Below, one piece after another: positions 30,491-41,766 of a stretch of 64,000 bases of DNA. Source of the DNA: Euphorbia lathyris (taxonomy: Eukaryota > Streptophyta > Magnoliopsida > Malpighiales > Euphorbiaceae); assembly GCF_963576675.1 (NCBI RefSeq), contig NC_088915.1, positions 39,895,501-39,959,500 on the forward strand, in the 5' to 3' direction. Position 1 is the first letter of the stretch; the number at the start of each line of letters is the position of its first letter. The translations under genes were made by a program, and so were the position numbers. Under the pieces are notes generated by a model. That model was not told where the DNA came from and searched no databases. It saw only the letters and a list, made by a program, of their open reading frames with translations.

Positions 30491-32748
30491 GAAAAGGGCA
30501 ATGTGACAAATTTGTAAATAAAAGGACAGATTAGATAGAGAAAATTGTTTTATTTATTTTCTTTAAAATAGATTTTTCCGACCTTTCTAACCTCGTTTTT
30601 CGAAAATTTTGATATTATTAGACTCGTCTAAATTAGACGGTCATTTTGATATCCCTGAAGCTCAGGTAAAAAAATTCCGGTGAACGGAATCCGGGTGGGC
30701 GTTTTCTGGCGAGAAAAAAAGTGCCCAGAAAATTATCAAAACATTCCAGAAAATGTAAAATATTATTCTGAGAAACTTTAATTCTTGGGTCGAATCGGGA
30801 TTTCTTACGGTTTAGTCTTAATAAAACGTTTTCCTTAATTTTATCCATTTTACATGTTTCACCAATTTGTTGGGTCAAAACCGTAAGGAATATCGCTTTG
30901 AGCCAAGAATTAAAGTTTCTTAAAATGATATTTTACATGTTTTGAAAAATTTTAATAATTTTTTGGATACATTTTTTGTCCTACTTTTCAGCACTATGTG
31001 TTGGAAAAACCAGCACATACTGCTAGACGCCAGCACGTTGTTCTAAATCAGTGTTCAAATTGGTCTAATTAGTGTACTAATTATTTCAAATCAATGTATC
31101 AATTGTTCCAACAAAATAATTATATTGTTCAACGGAATTCTTAAATTATTCCAACAGAATAGTTACATTATTCCGTCAGTGTACGAAATTGTTTCAAATA
31201 CTATTTGTTCCAACATACTACTTATATTGTTCCAACAGAATAAATCAGCGTACCAATTGTTCCAACAAAATATTTATATTATTCCAACATAATAAATCAG
31301 TTTACCAATTGTTCCAAATCAATTTTATTATCTATCGTCTTCAATTTCATTTTTGTTTTTTTAGTATTTAATATAGTATCTTCAAATTTATATTAGTTAT
31401 ATTATTTAGAAAATAATTCTAATTCTTATATTCTTCCAACAGAATAAATCTGTGTACCAATTGTTTCAAATTAGTGTACCAACTTTTCCAACAGAATAAT
31501 TATATTGTTCCAACAGAATACTTATATTATCCCAACAGAATTGTTATATTGTTCCAACAAAATATTCCAACACAGAGTGCTGAAAGGTAGAACCAAAACG
31601 TGCCCAGAAAATTATCAAAAAATTTCTAAAATATATAAAATAACATTTTAAGAAACTTTAATTCTTGATTCAAAATGAGATACCTTACGGTTTTGACCCA
31701 ATAAATTGTTGAAACATATAAAATGGATAAAATTAAGGAAAAAGTTTTATTGGGACTAAACCGTAAGAAATCCTTCTTTGACACAAGAATTAAAATTTCT
31801 CATAATAATGTTTTACATTTTCTGGAATTTTTTAAAAAATTTCTGGATACTGTTTTTTTTCTTACCGGAAAACGCCCACCTAATCGTCGGATCCCGTTCA
31901 CCAGAATTTTTCTCAGAATTTATTATCTATCGTCTTCAATTTTATTTTTATTTTTTAGAATTTAATATAATATCTTCAAATTTATATTAGTTATATTATT
32001 TAGAAAATAATTTTAATCCTTAAAATTTATTGAAAATAAAAAATTACCCTTAAAAATCAATAATCATTTTTCTTAATTTTATCCATTTTACGTATTTCAA
32101 CAATTTATTGGGATTTAACCTTTATTGAAAATAAAAAATTACCCTTAAAAATCAATAAATCATTTTTCTTAATTTTATCCATTTTACATATTTCAACAAT
32201 TTATTGGGATTTAACCATAAGATATCTCACTTCGGTGCAAGAATTAAAGCTTCTCAGAATATGTTGTACATTTTCTGGAATTTTTTGAGAATTTTCTGGG
32301 CACTTTTTTTTTCTCGCCGGAAAACGCTCACCTAATCGTCGGATTCCGTTGATTTGGGACTAAACCGTAAGGAATCTCACTTTGAGTCAAGAATTAAAGT
32401 TTCTCAGAATGATGTTTTACATTTTTTGGAAGTTTTTGAAAATTTTCTGGACATTTTTTTCTCACAGGAAAACAGATCGTCGGATTTCGTTCACCGGAAT
32501 TTTTTTTACTCGAGCTTTTGGGATCTTAAAATGACCGTCTAATTAAGACGAGTCCAACGGTATAATTTTTTTTTTGAAAAACGTGGTTGGAAATGTCAGA
32601 AAAATGCATTTTAAAGAATAAAAAACAATTTTCTCTTTCCTTTTATTTATAAATTTGCCACCTTTCCCTACTTAATTACAAAATTAGTCATTGTCACATC
32701 ATAAGACTTTTCTCACCATAAAAAAAATTATTACACTGGATCTCTTTT
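30439..32748. repeat. Fold-back (long inverted repeat) element, copy C
   Basis: The element has the same modules as copies A and B, with the TCCGGTGAACGGAATCCGGG block inverted near 30675 and forward blocks near 32480-32550. Its right end, read in reverse, gives GAGATCCAGTGTAATAA, close to the left ends of A and B. Copy C is enriched in repeats of TTGTTCCAACAGAATA (31030-31570), carries a 95-bp tandem duplication at about 32026-32217, and a roughly 100-bp direct repeat at 31322-31425 and 31917-32020. Confidence 0.7.
31030..31570 (+). repeat. Degenerate TTGTTCCAACA repeat array
   Basis: Many copies of TTGTTCCAACA(G/A)AATA with variable spacers, interrupted by CAGTGTACCAATTGTTCC-type units, occupy about 540 bases. 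Copies A and B contain only a few of these units, so the array has expanded in copy C. Confidence 0.75.
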
Positions 32749-32943
32749 CTCTCTCCCTCCCTCTCTCTATACAGTAAAACCTCTATAAATGCATATCCTT
32801 GGGACCGGAAAAAAATATTCATTAAGCGAGATTATTTATTTATCGATAAATGAATAAACTATTCATTTATCGATAAAATAATAAATTATTCATTTATCGA
32901 TAAATATTCATTAGATATGTAATTATCTTGTTTAGGAAATATA

Positions 32944-32999
32944 TTATTTGATTGATTTGTAATTATCACATTAGCGTAATTACAAATCAATCAAATAAT
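32944..32999. repeat. 21-bp inverted repeat hairpin
   Basis: ATTATTTGATTGATTTGTAAT and its exact reverse complement are separated by about 14 bases. Confidence 0.85.
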
Positions 33000-33099
33000 T
33001 ATAGGCACAATTATATGTCTTGTTTTTTTTTTTTTTTGTAAACTCTTGGCTATATATATATATATATGGAGGTCTTCTCAATGGAGAGTGGTAAATTAT

Positions 33100-33685
33100 C
33101 TCCATGTATGGAGAGTATTTAATAACCATTGGATCAAAGCCAATGGTCCATGATTTAAGTTATGATTTAATATTAAAATTTGCTGACACATAAATTGCAA
33201 CTTGGAACATTGTGCCTTCAAAAATATTTCTCTTTCCTCAATAAATAAATACTCTTCTATTCTCTTTCTAAAATGCCTTGAAAAACTCTTTTTCGTTTTT
33301 TTTGAAACAAAAAACTCTTTTTCGTTTTTAAGAGTTTGTTGGGAAAAAATTAAAAAAAAAAAAAATTGATTTGAAAAGTTTACTGGAATGGTATGGAATG
33401 CTAATGGTCCCACGTTTGCTTTGCTCACCAAAAATATAAATAAAATTAAAATTAAAGAAGTCCACCCATTATTTCCATTGTACAATTGATTATTAATAGT
33501 AAATTATGAAATTTTAGTTTGAAATATACCCAGAAAACTTCCATTAAAAAAATTATATTTATAACATTTTAAATGAAAATAATACATAATCAATTTTGAA
33601 TTGATTAATTTAATTCATTTTTTCACATTGTTTTCCTCAATTTTAGCTCAAACATAAATATTTCTTTTATTCATATTAGGTTTAT
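33100..33685. other. AT-rich left arm, no gene
   Basis: The 129-codon minus-strand frame here is low-complexity and does not resemble a protein family. No feature beyond the inverted-repeat end is seen. Confidence 0.5.
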
Positions 33686-33929
33686 GTAACATAACGTGAC
33701 GTGACGTAGCATAATATAACGTAACGTGACGTGACGTAAAGTAATGTAACATGACGGAACGTAACTTAGAATAACGTAACATAAGATAACATAATATAAT
33801 GTAACTTAACATAACATAACGTACCGTACCGTAATATAATATAATGTAACTTAGCATAACATAACATAATTAGCATAGGTAACTTAGTATAATGTAACGT
33901 AACATAATATAATTTAACATAACATAATT
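33686..33929 (+). repeat. Left 5-bp tandem array (TAACG/TAACA type)
   Basis: Degenerate pentamers such as TAACG, TGACG, TAACA and TAATA run in phase for about 245 bases. Minus-strand open frames across it are products of the repeat. Confidence 0.9.
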
Positions 33930-36900
33930 TAGTGTAATGTTTCGGTTCAGTCAGGTTTCAGTTGAGTGATATTCCGTTTAGTAATCTTTTAATTCAGTGA
34001 TGTTTTAGTTCAGTAATGTTTCGGTTTAGTAATATTTCAGTTCAGTGATGTTTCAGTTAAGTGATATTTCAGTTCAGTGATGTTTCGGTTCAGTGATGTT
34101 TCAGTTTACTAATGTTTCGGTTCAGTGATGTTTCGGTTCAGTAATGTTTCAGTTCAGTAATGTTTCAGTTCAGTGATGTTTCAGTTTAGTGATGTTTCGG
34201 TTGAGTGATGTTTCGATTGAGTGATATTCGGTTTAGTAATATTTCAGTTCAGTGATGTGTTTAGTTCAGTAATATTTTAGTTTAGTAATATTTCAGTTCA
34301 GTGATGTTTCAGTTCATTAATGTTTTAGTTTAGTAATGTTTCAGTTTAGTGATATTTCTGTTTAGTGATGTTTCAGTTCAGTAATATTTTAATTTAGTAA
34401 TATTTCAGTTCAGTGATGTTTCAGTTTAGAAATGTTTCAGTTTAGTGATGTTTCAGTTGAGTGACGTTTCCGTTCAGTAATATTTAAGTTCAGTGATATT
34501 TCAATTCAGTAATATTTCAGTTTAGTAATGTTTCAGTTTAGTAATGTTTCAGTTCAGTAATGTTTCAGTTCAACGATGTTTTAGTTGAGTAATGTTTCAG
34601 TTTAGCAATGTTTCAATTTAGTATTGTTTCAGTTCAGTAATGTTTTAGTTGAGTAATGTTTCAGTTTAGTAATATTTTAGTACATTTATGTTTCAGTTAA
34701 GTGATGTTTCAGTCCAGTGATATTTTGGTTCCATGATGTTTCAGTTCAGTAATATTTCAGTTTAGTAATTTTTCAGTTCAGTGATGTTTCAGTTCAGTGA
34801 TGTTTCAATTTAGTAATATTTTAGTTAAATGATGTTTTAGTTCAGTGATGTTTCAGTTCAGCAATATTTCAATTGAGTAATGGTTAACTTTAGTAATATT
34901 TCAATTGAGTGATATTTCAGTTAAGTGATGTTTCAATTTAGTGATGTTTCGATTCAGTGATGTTTCAGTTCAGTGATATTTCAGTTCAGTGATGTTTCAG
35001 TTCAGTGATGTTTCGATTGAGTGATATTCAGTTTAGTAATATTTCAGTTTAGTGATGGTTCAGTTTAGTAATATTTCAATTCAGTAATGTTTCCGTTCAA
35101 TAATGTTTCAGTTTAGTAATATTTCAGTTTAGTAATGTTTCAGTTTAGTAATATTTCAGTTGACTGATGTTTCAGTTTAGTAATATTTCAGTTTAGTATT
35201 GTTTCAGTTGAGTGACGTTTTAGTTTAGTAATGTTTCAGTTGAGTGATCCTTCAGTTGAGTAATGTTTCAGTTGAGTGATCCTTCAGTTGAGTAATGTTT
35301 CAGTTGAGTAATGTTTTAGTTCAGTAATATTTCAGTTCAGTAATGTTTTAATTGAGTGATGTTTCAGTTCAGTAATATTTCAGTTCAGTAATGTTTCAGT
35401 TGAGTAATGTTTTAGTTCTGTAATATTTCAGTTTAGTAATGTTTGGGTTCATTAATGTTTAAGTTCAGTGATGGTTTAGTTTAGTAATGTTTCAGCTCAG
35501 ATATGTTTCAGTTCAGTAATATTTCAATTCAGCTCAGTGATGTTTCAGTTTAGTATCAGTACTATGATGTTTCAGTTTAGTGATGTTTCAGTTTAGTGAT
35601 ATTTTGGTTCGGTGATGTTTCAGTTCAGTAATATTTCAGTTCAGTGATGTTTCAGTTCAGTGATGTTTCAGTTCAGTGATGTTTCAGTTCAGTGATGTTT
35701 CGATTGAGTGATATTCAGTTTAGTAATATTTCAGTTTAGTGATGTTTCAGTTTAGTAATGTTTCAGTTTAGTAATATTTCAGTTCAGTGATGTTTCAGTA
35801 GTAATGTTTTAGTTCAGTAATATTTCAGTTTAGTGATATTTCAGTTCAATGATGTTTCAGTTCAGTAATATTGCAGTTTAGTAATATTTCAGTCTAGTGA
35901 TATTTCAGTTAAGTGATGTTTTAGTTCAGTGATGTTTTTGTTCCGTGATGTTTCAGTTCAGTAATGTTTCAGTTTAGTAATTTTTTTGTTCAGTGATGTT
36001 TCAGTTTAGTAATATATTAGTTAAATGATGTTTTAGTTTAGTGATGTTTTAGTTCAGCAATATTTCAATTGAGTAATGGTTAGCTTTAGTAATATTTCAA
36101 TTGAGTGATATTTTAGTTAAGTGATGTTTTAATTCAGTGACATTTCGGTTCAGTGATGTTTCGGTTCAGTGATGTTTCGGTTCAGTGATGTTTCAGTTCA
36201 GTGATGTTTCAGTTCAGTGATATTCGGTTTAGTAATATTTCAGTTTAGTGATGGTTCAGTTTAGTAATGTTTCAATTCAGTAATGTTTCTGTTCAGTGAT
36301 GTTTCAGTTTAGTAATGTTTCAGTTTAGCTTTGTTTCAATTTATTATTGCTTCAGTTGAGTGATGTTTTAGTTCAGTAATGTTTCGGTTGAGTGATGTTT
36401 CAGTTCAGTAATGTTTCAGTTTAGTAATATTTCAGTTTAGTAATGTTTGAGTTCAATATTGTTTCTGTTTAATAATTTTTTCGTTCAGTGATGTTTTAGT
36501 TCAGTAATATTTGAGTTTAGTAATATTTTGGTTCAGTGATGTTTCAGTTGAGTGATGTTTCGGTTCAGTGATGTTTCAGTTGAGTGATATTTAGTTTAGT
36601 AATATTCCAGTTCAGCGATATTTCAGTTCAGTAATATTTCAGTTTAGTAATACTTTAGTGCAGTGATGTTCCAATTAAGAAATGTTCTAGTTCAGTAATA
36701 TTTCAGTTCGGTAATGTTTCAATTCAGTGATGTTTTAGTTGAGTGATGTTTCAATTCAGTAATATTTCATATCAGTGATGTTTTATTTTAGTGATGTTTC
36801 ATTTTAGTAATGTTTGAGTTTAGTAATGTTTCAGTTCAATGATGTTTCAGTTTAGTAATGTTTCAGTTTAGTTATTTGTTAGTTCAATGATGTTTCAGTT

Positions 36901-38741
36901 GAGTGATGTTTTAGTTTAGTAATATTTCAGTTCAGTAATGTTTCAGTTCAGTGATGTTTCAGTGCATTGATGTTTCAGTTGAGTGATGTTTCAATTCAGT
37001 AATATTTTAGTTCAGTGATGTTTTTATTTAGTGATGTTTCGGTTCAGTGATGTTTCAGTTTAGTGATGTTTCAGTTTAGTGATGTTTCAGTTTAGTGATG
37101 TTTCAGTTCAGTGATGTTTTAGTTCAGTAATATTTCAATTTAGTTATTTTTCAATCGAGTGATGTTTCAGTTGAGTGATGTTCCAGTTCAGTAATATTTC
37201 AGTTTAGTGATGTTTCAGTTCAGTAAAGTTTTAGTTCAGTAATGTTTCAGTTTATTAATATTTTAGGTTAGTATTGTTTAAGTTCAGTAACATTTCAGTT
37301 CAGGGATGTTTCAGTTCAGTGATGTTTGAGTTCAGTAATGTTTCAGTTCAGAGTTGTATCAATTCGATACTATTTCAGTTCAGTGATGTTTCAAATCAGT
37401 AATATTTTCAGTTCGGTGATCTTTTAGTTTATTAATATTTCAGTTCAGTGATGTTTCAATTTATTAATATTTCAGTTCAGTAATATTTTAGTTCAGTGAT
37501 ATTTCAGTTTAGTAATGTTTCAGTTGAGTGATGTTTCAGTTCAGTAATATTTCAGTTGAGTGATATTTCAGTTCAGTTATGTTTCAGTTTAGTAATATTT
37601 CAGTTTAGTGATGTTTCTGTTCAGTAATGTTTCAGTTCAGTGATGTTTCAGTTTTATAATATTTAAGTTTAGTGATGTTTTGGTTCAATGATGTTTCAGT
37701 TCAGCAATGTTTCGGTTCAGTGATGTTTCAGTTTAATAATATTTCAGTTTAGTATCAGTGCAGTGATGTTTCAGTTTAGTGATGTTTCAGGTGAGTGATG
37801 TTTCAGTTCAGTAGCGTTTTAGTTTAGTAATGTTTGAGTTCAGTAATATTTCAATTCTGTGATGTTTCAGTTTAGTAATGGGTCAGTTTAGTTATTTTTC
37901 AGTTGAGTGTTGTTTTAGTTGAGTGATGTTTATGTTTAGTGATATTTCAGTTTAGTAATATTTCAGTATTGTAATATTTCAGTTCAGTAATATTTCAGTT
38001 TAGTAATGTTTCAGTTTAGTCATGTTTCGGTCTAGTGATGTTTCAGTTTAGTAATGTTTCAGTTTAGTAATGTTTGAGTTCAGTAATGTATGTTTCGGTA
38101 GAGTGACGTTTCAGTTCAGTGATGTTTCAGTTCAGTACTATTTCAATTCAGTGATTTTTGAGTTCAGTAATGTTTGAGTTCAGTAATGTTTCAGTTCAGT
38201 AATGTTTTAGTTGAGTGATGTTTCAATCCAGTAATGTTTCAGTTGAGTGATGTTTTAGTTCAGTAATATTTCAGTTTAGTAATGTTTGAGTTCATTAATG
38301 TTTCAGTTCAGTGATGTTTCATTTCAGATATGTTTCAGTTTAGTGATGTTTCAGTTTAATGATGTTTCAGTTGACTGATGTTTCAGTTTATTAATATTTA
38401 TGTTCAATTCAGTGATATTTCAGTTGAGTGATGTTTCACTTCAGTAATATTTCAGTTCTGTGATGTTTCAGTTTAGTAATATTTCAGTTTAGTAATGTTC
38501 AATTTCAGTAATGTTTAAGTTCAGTGATGTTTTAGTTGAGTAATGTTTCAGTTTAGTAATATTCCAGTTTAGTATTGTTTCAGTTCAGTAATTTTTCAGT
38601 TGAGTAATGTTTCAGTTCAGTAATATTTTGGTTCAGTGATGTTTCAGTTCAATGATGTTTCAGTTCAGTGATGTTTCAGTTCAGTGATGTTTCAGTTCCG
38701 GTTGAGTGATGTTTTAGTTCAGTGATGTTTCGATTTAGTAA
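33930..38741 (+). repeat. 16-bp minisatellite, about 4.8 kb
   Basis: The unit is GTTTCAGTTCAGTGAT with frequent variants (TTCAGTTTAGTAAT, TTCGGTTCAG, TTCAGTTGAG). The period is 16 bases, so the array holds about 300 units. Local runs of identical units (for example near 35640-35700) and occasional half units point to repeated local duplication. The plus strand is rich in T and G. No long open frame crosses the array. Confidence 0.95.
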
Positions 38742-39035
38742 CATAACTTATCATAACATAATGTAAGCTCTTAGCCTAGTGGTTGAGAGCTTACCTATGA
38801 CTATGAAGGTCATGGGCTCGAATCACACCCGGGTCTGGTGGAGATTTTTCTTTCTTCTTTAATGTAAGCACATTGTTCGGATTAAAAAAAAAACATAATG
38901 TAACTTAGCGTAATGTAACGTAACATAATATAACATAACGTAACATGACATAACATAATGTAGTATAACGTGATGTCATGTAATGTGACAGATTGTAACG
39001 TAACGTCACGTAATGTAATGTAACCAAATTAAGCT
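38742..39035 (+). repeat. Right 5-bp tandem array, split by the SINE
   Basis: Pentamers of the TAACG/TAACA type like those at 33686-33929 resume after the minisatellite, are interrupted by the SINE at 38767-38892 and continue to about 39030. Confidence 0.85.
38767..38892 (+). mobile_element. tRNA-derived SINE
   Basis: About 126 bases start with a tRNA-like head. The A-box-like TAGCCTAGTGG is at 38771-38781 and the B-box-like GGCTCGAATCA at 38815-38825, about 34 bases apart, as in an RNA polymerase III internal promoter. A T-rich tail region ends in a run of ten A (38884-38893). The insertion is flanked by ACATAATGTAA on both sides (38756-38766 and 38893-38903), which fits a target duplication, though the host repeat also contains similar pentamers. 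The head does not fold as an intact tRNA gene and lacks its 3' part. Confidence 0.8.
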
Positions 39036-39760
39036 CATTTAGCAACCGAACCTTTCTTGTAACGTGATGTCATGATAGAAAAGTATTTTATATGACAAAC
39101 AAACACAGTAAAATATTTTCTAATGTTATTGTCAAACAATGAAAAAGAAAATTATACAGAACCAAATTAAAACTAAAATAAAATCAATACTAACGAAGCA
39201 TAAAATACAGTAATAATACTAATCAATACAGTTAAGTTTCTTACAACTTTCAATGGAATATATAATAATTTTTTAATTTATTCAATTGAATTCTTTCTCA
39301 ACACTCAAATTCTTGTTCATATAAAACACAGTAATAATCCCACTAGTTTCTAACTCACCAAGAGAGAGGCATGGTAATTCCATTGAAAAAATTAATTAAA
39401 AGTTGTACAATCAAAGACATTAGCTTACTATTGACGTGCTGTACTTTACAAATACAAGGTTTAAGTATTGGAATAAATTAATAAAAGGCAACAATGAAAA
39501 CAATATTATATTTTTATTCGGATATTTAAATAAATTTATTAATAATTTTATATACCAATTATTTTTTATGATGGATTTATTATGGAATGAGTAAGTATTT
39601 TTGAAAAATGTGGATAATCATTTATTATAGAGAGAAACTTTCTTAAAAAAAAAGAAAATGAATTTATCATAGAGAGAGAAATATATATTTAGTAACCTGA
39701 TAACCTTTTGGTAACCTGCTATAGCAGGTCATTTAATCATATTTTATTAGTCTCCATCCA
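39036..39760. other. AT-rich right arm, no gene
   Basis: No ORF or structured feature was recognised other than the inverted-repeat end near 39760-39787. Confidence 0.5.
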
Positions 39761-39786
39761 TGGAGAGTCTCCATTGAGAACTCTTC

Positions 39787-39787
39787 C

Positions 39788-39818
<31 letters not shown>

Positions 39819-39994
39819 GTGTAATTTAATAATTATTATTTTATATTTTCATTGGGCCCTTAAGGATTTAAATATTTTTTATTATTTAATGCATTTAGCG
39901 AGGTTATTACTTTAGTCCATTGGCCCAAGTCGAGACCAGAAGAATTTATTATATAATCGAGGTTATTACTTTATCGAATATTCATTTATCGAGG

Positions 39995-40062
<68 letters not shown>
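39787..40062. repeat. Two AT microsatellites
   Basis: (AT)n tracts occupy about 39788-39815 and 39999-40060. The second lies directly at the right end of the Emigrant-like element. The lysine-poor, Ile/Tyr-alternating open frame across it is an artefact of the dinucleotide. Confidence 0.95.
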
Positions 40063-40064
<2 letters not shown>

Positions 40065-40145
40065 GTCGTCTATCTCCTTATATGAGTGTTATCATATTTT
40101 CCTTATCATCACATAGATCTAGCTCATTAAAAGATCATGAAGTCA

Positions 40146-40766
40146 GTTCTGTGCCCTCTCTCTCAAAACTTCATTCTTCTTTGTAGGAAACTAAGAAAAA
40201 ATCTGCAAATTCTCTTCTTCTTCCTTTCTCTTCCATTTTTCTATCAATCTTTCTATTTTGTTGATCTACTTTGAGGAGGACGAAGGGTCTTCCTTCTTCC
40301 TCCTCACATCGGGTTCAATTTCTATATTCTTTTATTGCTTTTTTAGTTTGTATTCATATATTTCATCGAAACTCTTTATCCGTCTGATTGTATCTGGTCT
40401 CTGTTATTCTGTCGTTTATGCTTTTTTCAGATTTAGCAAGAGCGAAAATGATTTATCTTGTTCGTAGATCAATAAATCTACGTGGTTGCAACAAAAAAGG
40501 ACTCAGATCCGAATGTTCAAAATGGTCTAAAGGATGAAGTTTGGATTGCAGATGTCTTTCTACAGATTTGGATTTACGAGAAATATATTGTTGTTTTGTG
40601 TTTTTTATGCTTTTTATGGTGTCTTCTTGCTCTTTGTAGTCATTTCCATCCCTTTGTGGATACTGTATTTGTTTCCTCTAATCATGTAAGGTTTTATTCC
40701 TTACATTTTGCTTGTTGTACTTCTTTTCTTATCTAATGAAATTACAAGCATTTTCTCAAAAAAAAA
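40146..40766 (+). mobile_element. Poly(A) retroposon with 14-bp target duplication
   Basis: AGATCATGAAGTCA occurs at 40132-40145 and again at 40767-40780. The intervening 621 bases end in TTTTCTC followed by ten A. These are the marks of LINE-mediated retroposition. The body is T-rich, contains no convincing ORF and shows no A or B box, so it is more likely a 5'-truncated LINE 3' region or a retroposed transcript than a SINE. Confidence 0.75.
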
Positions 40767-40780
40767 AGATCATGAAGTCA

Positions 40781-41757
40781 TTCCCGAAGAAAAACACTAT
40801 GACATTGATTATGATTGGAATGTGTTTATGGTCGTTGTGCTAAAAATAGTTTCAAGCACCGTCTACTATTATTCTATGGATTGTAATTTTTTACTTAGGT
40901 ATGACGAAATTTACTATTTTTCTTATGAATAAAACAATTTTTTCTTCTAAAAAAATAAAAAAGTAAAAGTATTTTAAAAATATCAATTGAACTCGTTAAA
41001 CTCTGATTGAACCTTTAATCCTTGATCCTTTATGTTTTTCAATTCTTTGACCGGTTCGATTTTGACAACTATGAAAAAAAGGGACTCTCTCTAAATTTGT
41101 CCCTGTAGTTTTTGGAGAAGTGCATATTTACCCCCTAACTACAAAATGATGCAATTTTACATTTAACATTGTCAATCAAAATCAATTTTATCCTTACCTA
41201 ACAGAAACTTTGAACGGACTAATTTAATAGTTATCCAATTGCCACATCAAATCTTACAAACAAGTTTGTCGATAAACTGAAGTAATTTCATGCATTTTGA
41301 CAGATTGTTTATAATTTGTTTTAATAACATTAATACACGTTTTAGAAAACATTTTATGATTAACTTGTATCTAACAGACTTAAATATTGATATTTTAGCA
41401 AGTTGTTTATAATTGTATTAACAAGTAATAACATTACAAATATTTTAGACATAATTGATGTTTAAAGATCCGATGAATCATGTAAAAACTAAATAACAAG
41501 TCAAATAACTGGTAAATTAGTCTGTTTAGTTTTCTGTTAGGTATTAACAAAGTAAACATAGCCTAACCCTTGAATTAAATCTACATTCCCTAAACATGAT
41601 AAGGACATATTTAGACTTTATTCTGTGTTAACTAGATGTAGATCTGTCTTTTGGGTCAAATCAAAAATTGATGTAGATATGTGTTAAATTTGACTTTATT
41701 CTATGTTAACTTGAATTAAATCTACATTCCCTAAACTTGATGTAGATATGTGTTAAA
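40781..41757. other. Non-coding stretch with short direct repeats
   Basis: No gene is seen. The sequence to about 40970 ends in TTCTTCTAAAAAAATAAAAAAG and may be the tail of an older retroposon. Around 41570-41757 two blocks recur: GAATTAAATCTACATTCCCT and GATGTAGATATGTGTTAAAT, each twice. Confidence 0.5.
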
Positions 41758-41766
41758 TTTGAAGTA

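Larger units (their letters stand above)
33068..39787. mobile_element. TIR-bounded element carrying the minisatellite
   Basis: Both ends show related inverted sequence next to TA tracts. The left end reads GGAGGTCTTCTCAATGGAGA; the right end in reverse reads GGAAGAGTTCTCAATGGAGA. A second matching block is CTCCATG(T/G)ATGGAGA inside each end. The arms are about 50 bases. No transposase or other gene is seen between them; the interior is the 5-bp and 16-bp tandem arrays, a SINE and AT-rich flanks. The superfamily is unknown to me. It appears nested in the Emigrant-like element. Confidence 0.5.
32772..39997 (+). mobile_element. Pogo/Emigrant-like DNA element, interrupted
   Basis: The left end reads CAGTAAAACCTCTATAAATG after a TA and is followed by TTGGGACC, the arrangement of plant Emigrant/pogo-type ends. 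The right end reads, in reverse, AAACCTCGATAAATGAATA; the outermost five or so bases are lost next to an AT microsatellite. Subterminal repeats of ATTCATTTATCGA occur at both ends. No transposase is present. The 7.2-kb interior is explained mainly by a second nested element at 33068-39787. Confidence 0.5.

Noticed and set aside
33096..33485. 129-codon minus-strand ORF
   Set aside because: Low-complexity, AT-rich, no recognisable domain, next to an inverted-repeat end.
33648..33857. 69-codon minus-strand ORF with Tyr/Leu/Met-rich product
   Set aside because: It is a translation of the 5-bp tandem array; its periodicity explains it.
33930..38741. Possible CRISPR-like array
   Set aside because: The 16-bp units are contiguous with no unique spacers, and the genome is a plant.
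38767..38850. Possible tRNA gene
   Set aside because: A- and B-box-like motifs are present, but no full cloverleaf or acceptor stem forms and a poly(A) tail and flanking repeats follow; a SINE explains it better.
39920..40186. ORF with alternating Ile-Tyr stretch
   Set aside because: It crosses the (AT)n microsatellite; the peptide is a product of the dinucleotide repeat.
40258..40932. Three short hydrophobic ORFs
   Set aside because: They lie within a T-rich retroposon body, where Phe/Leu-rich frames are expected by chance.
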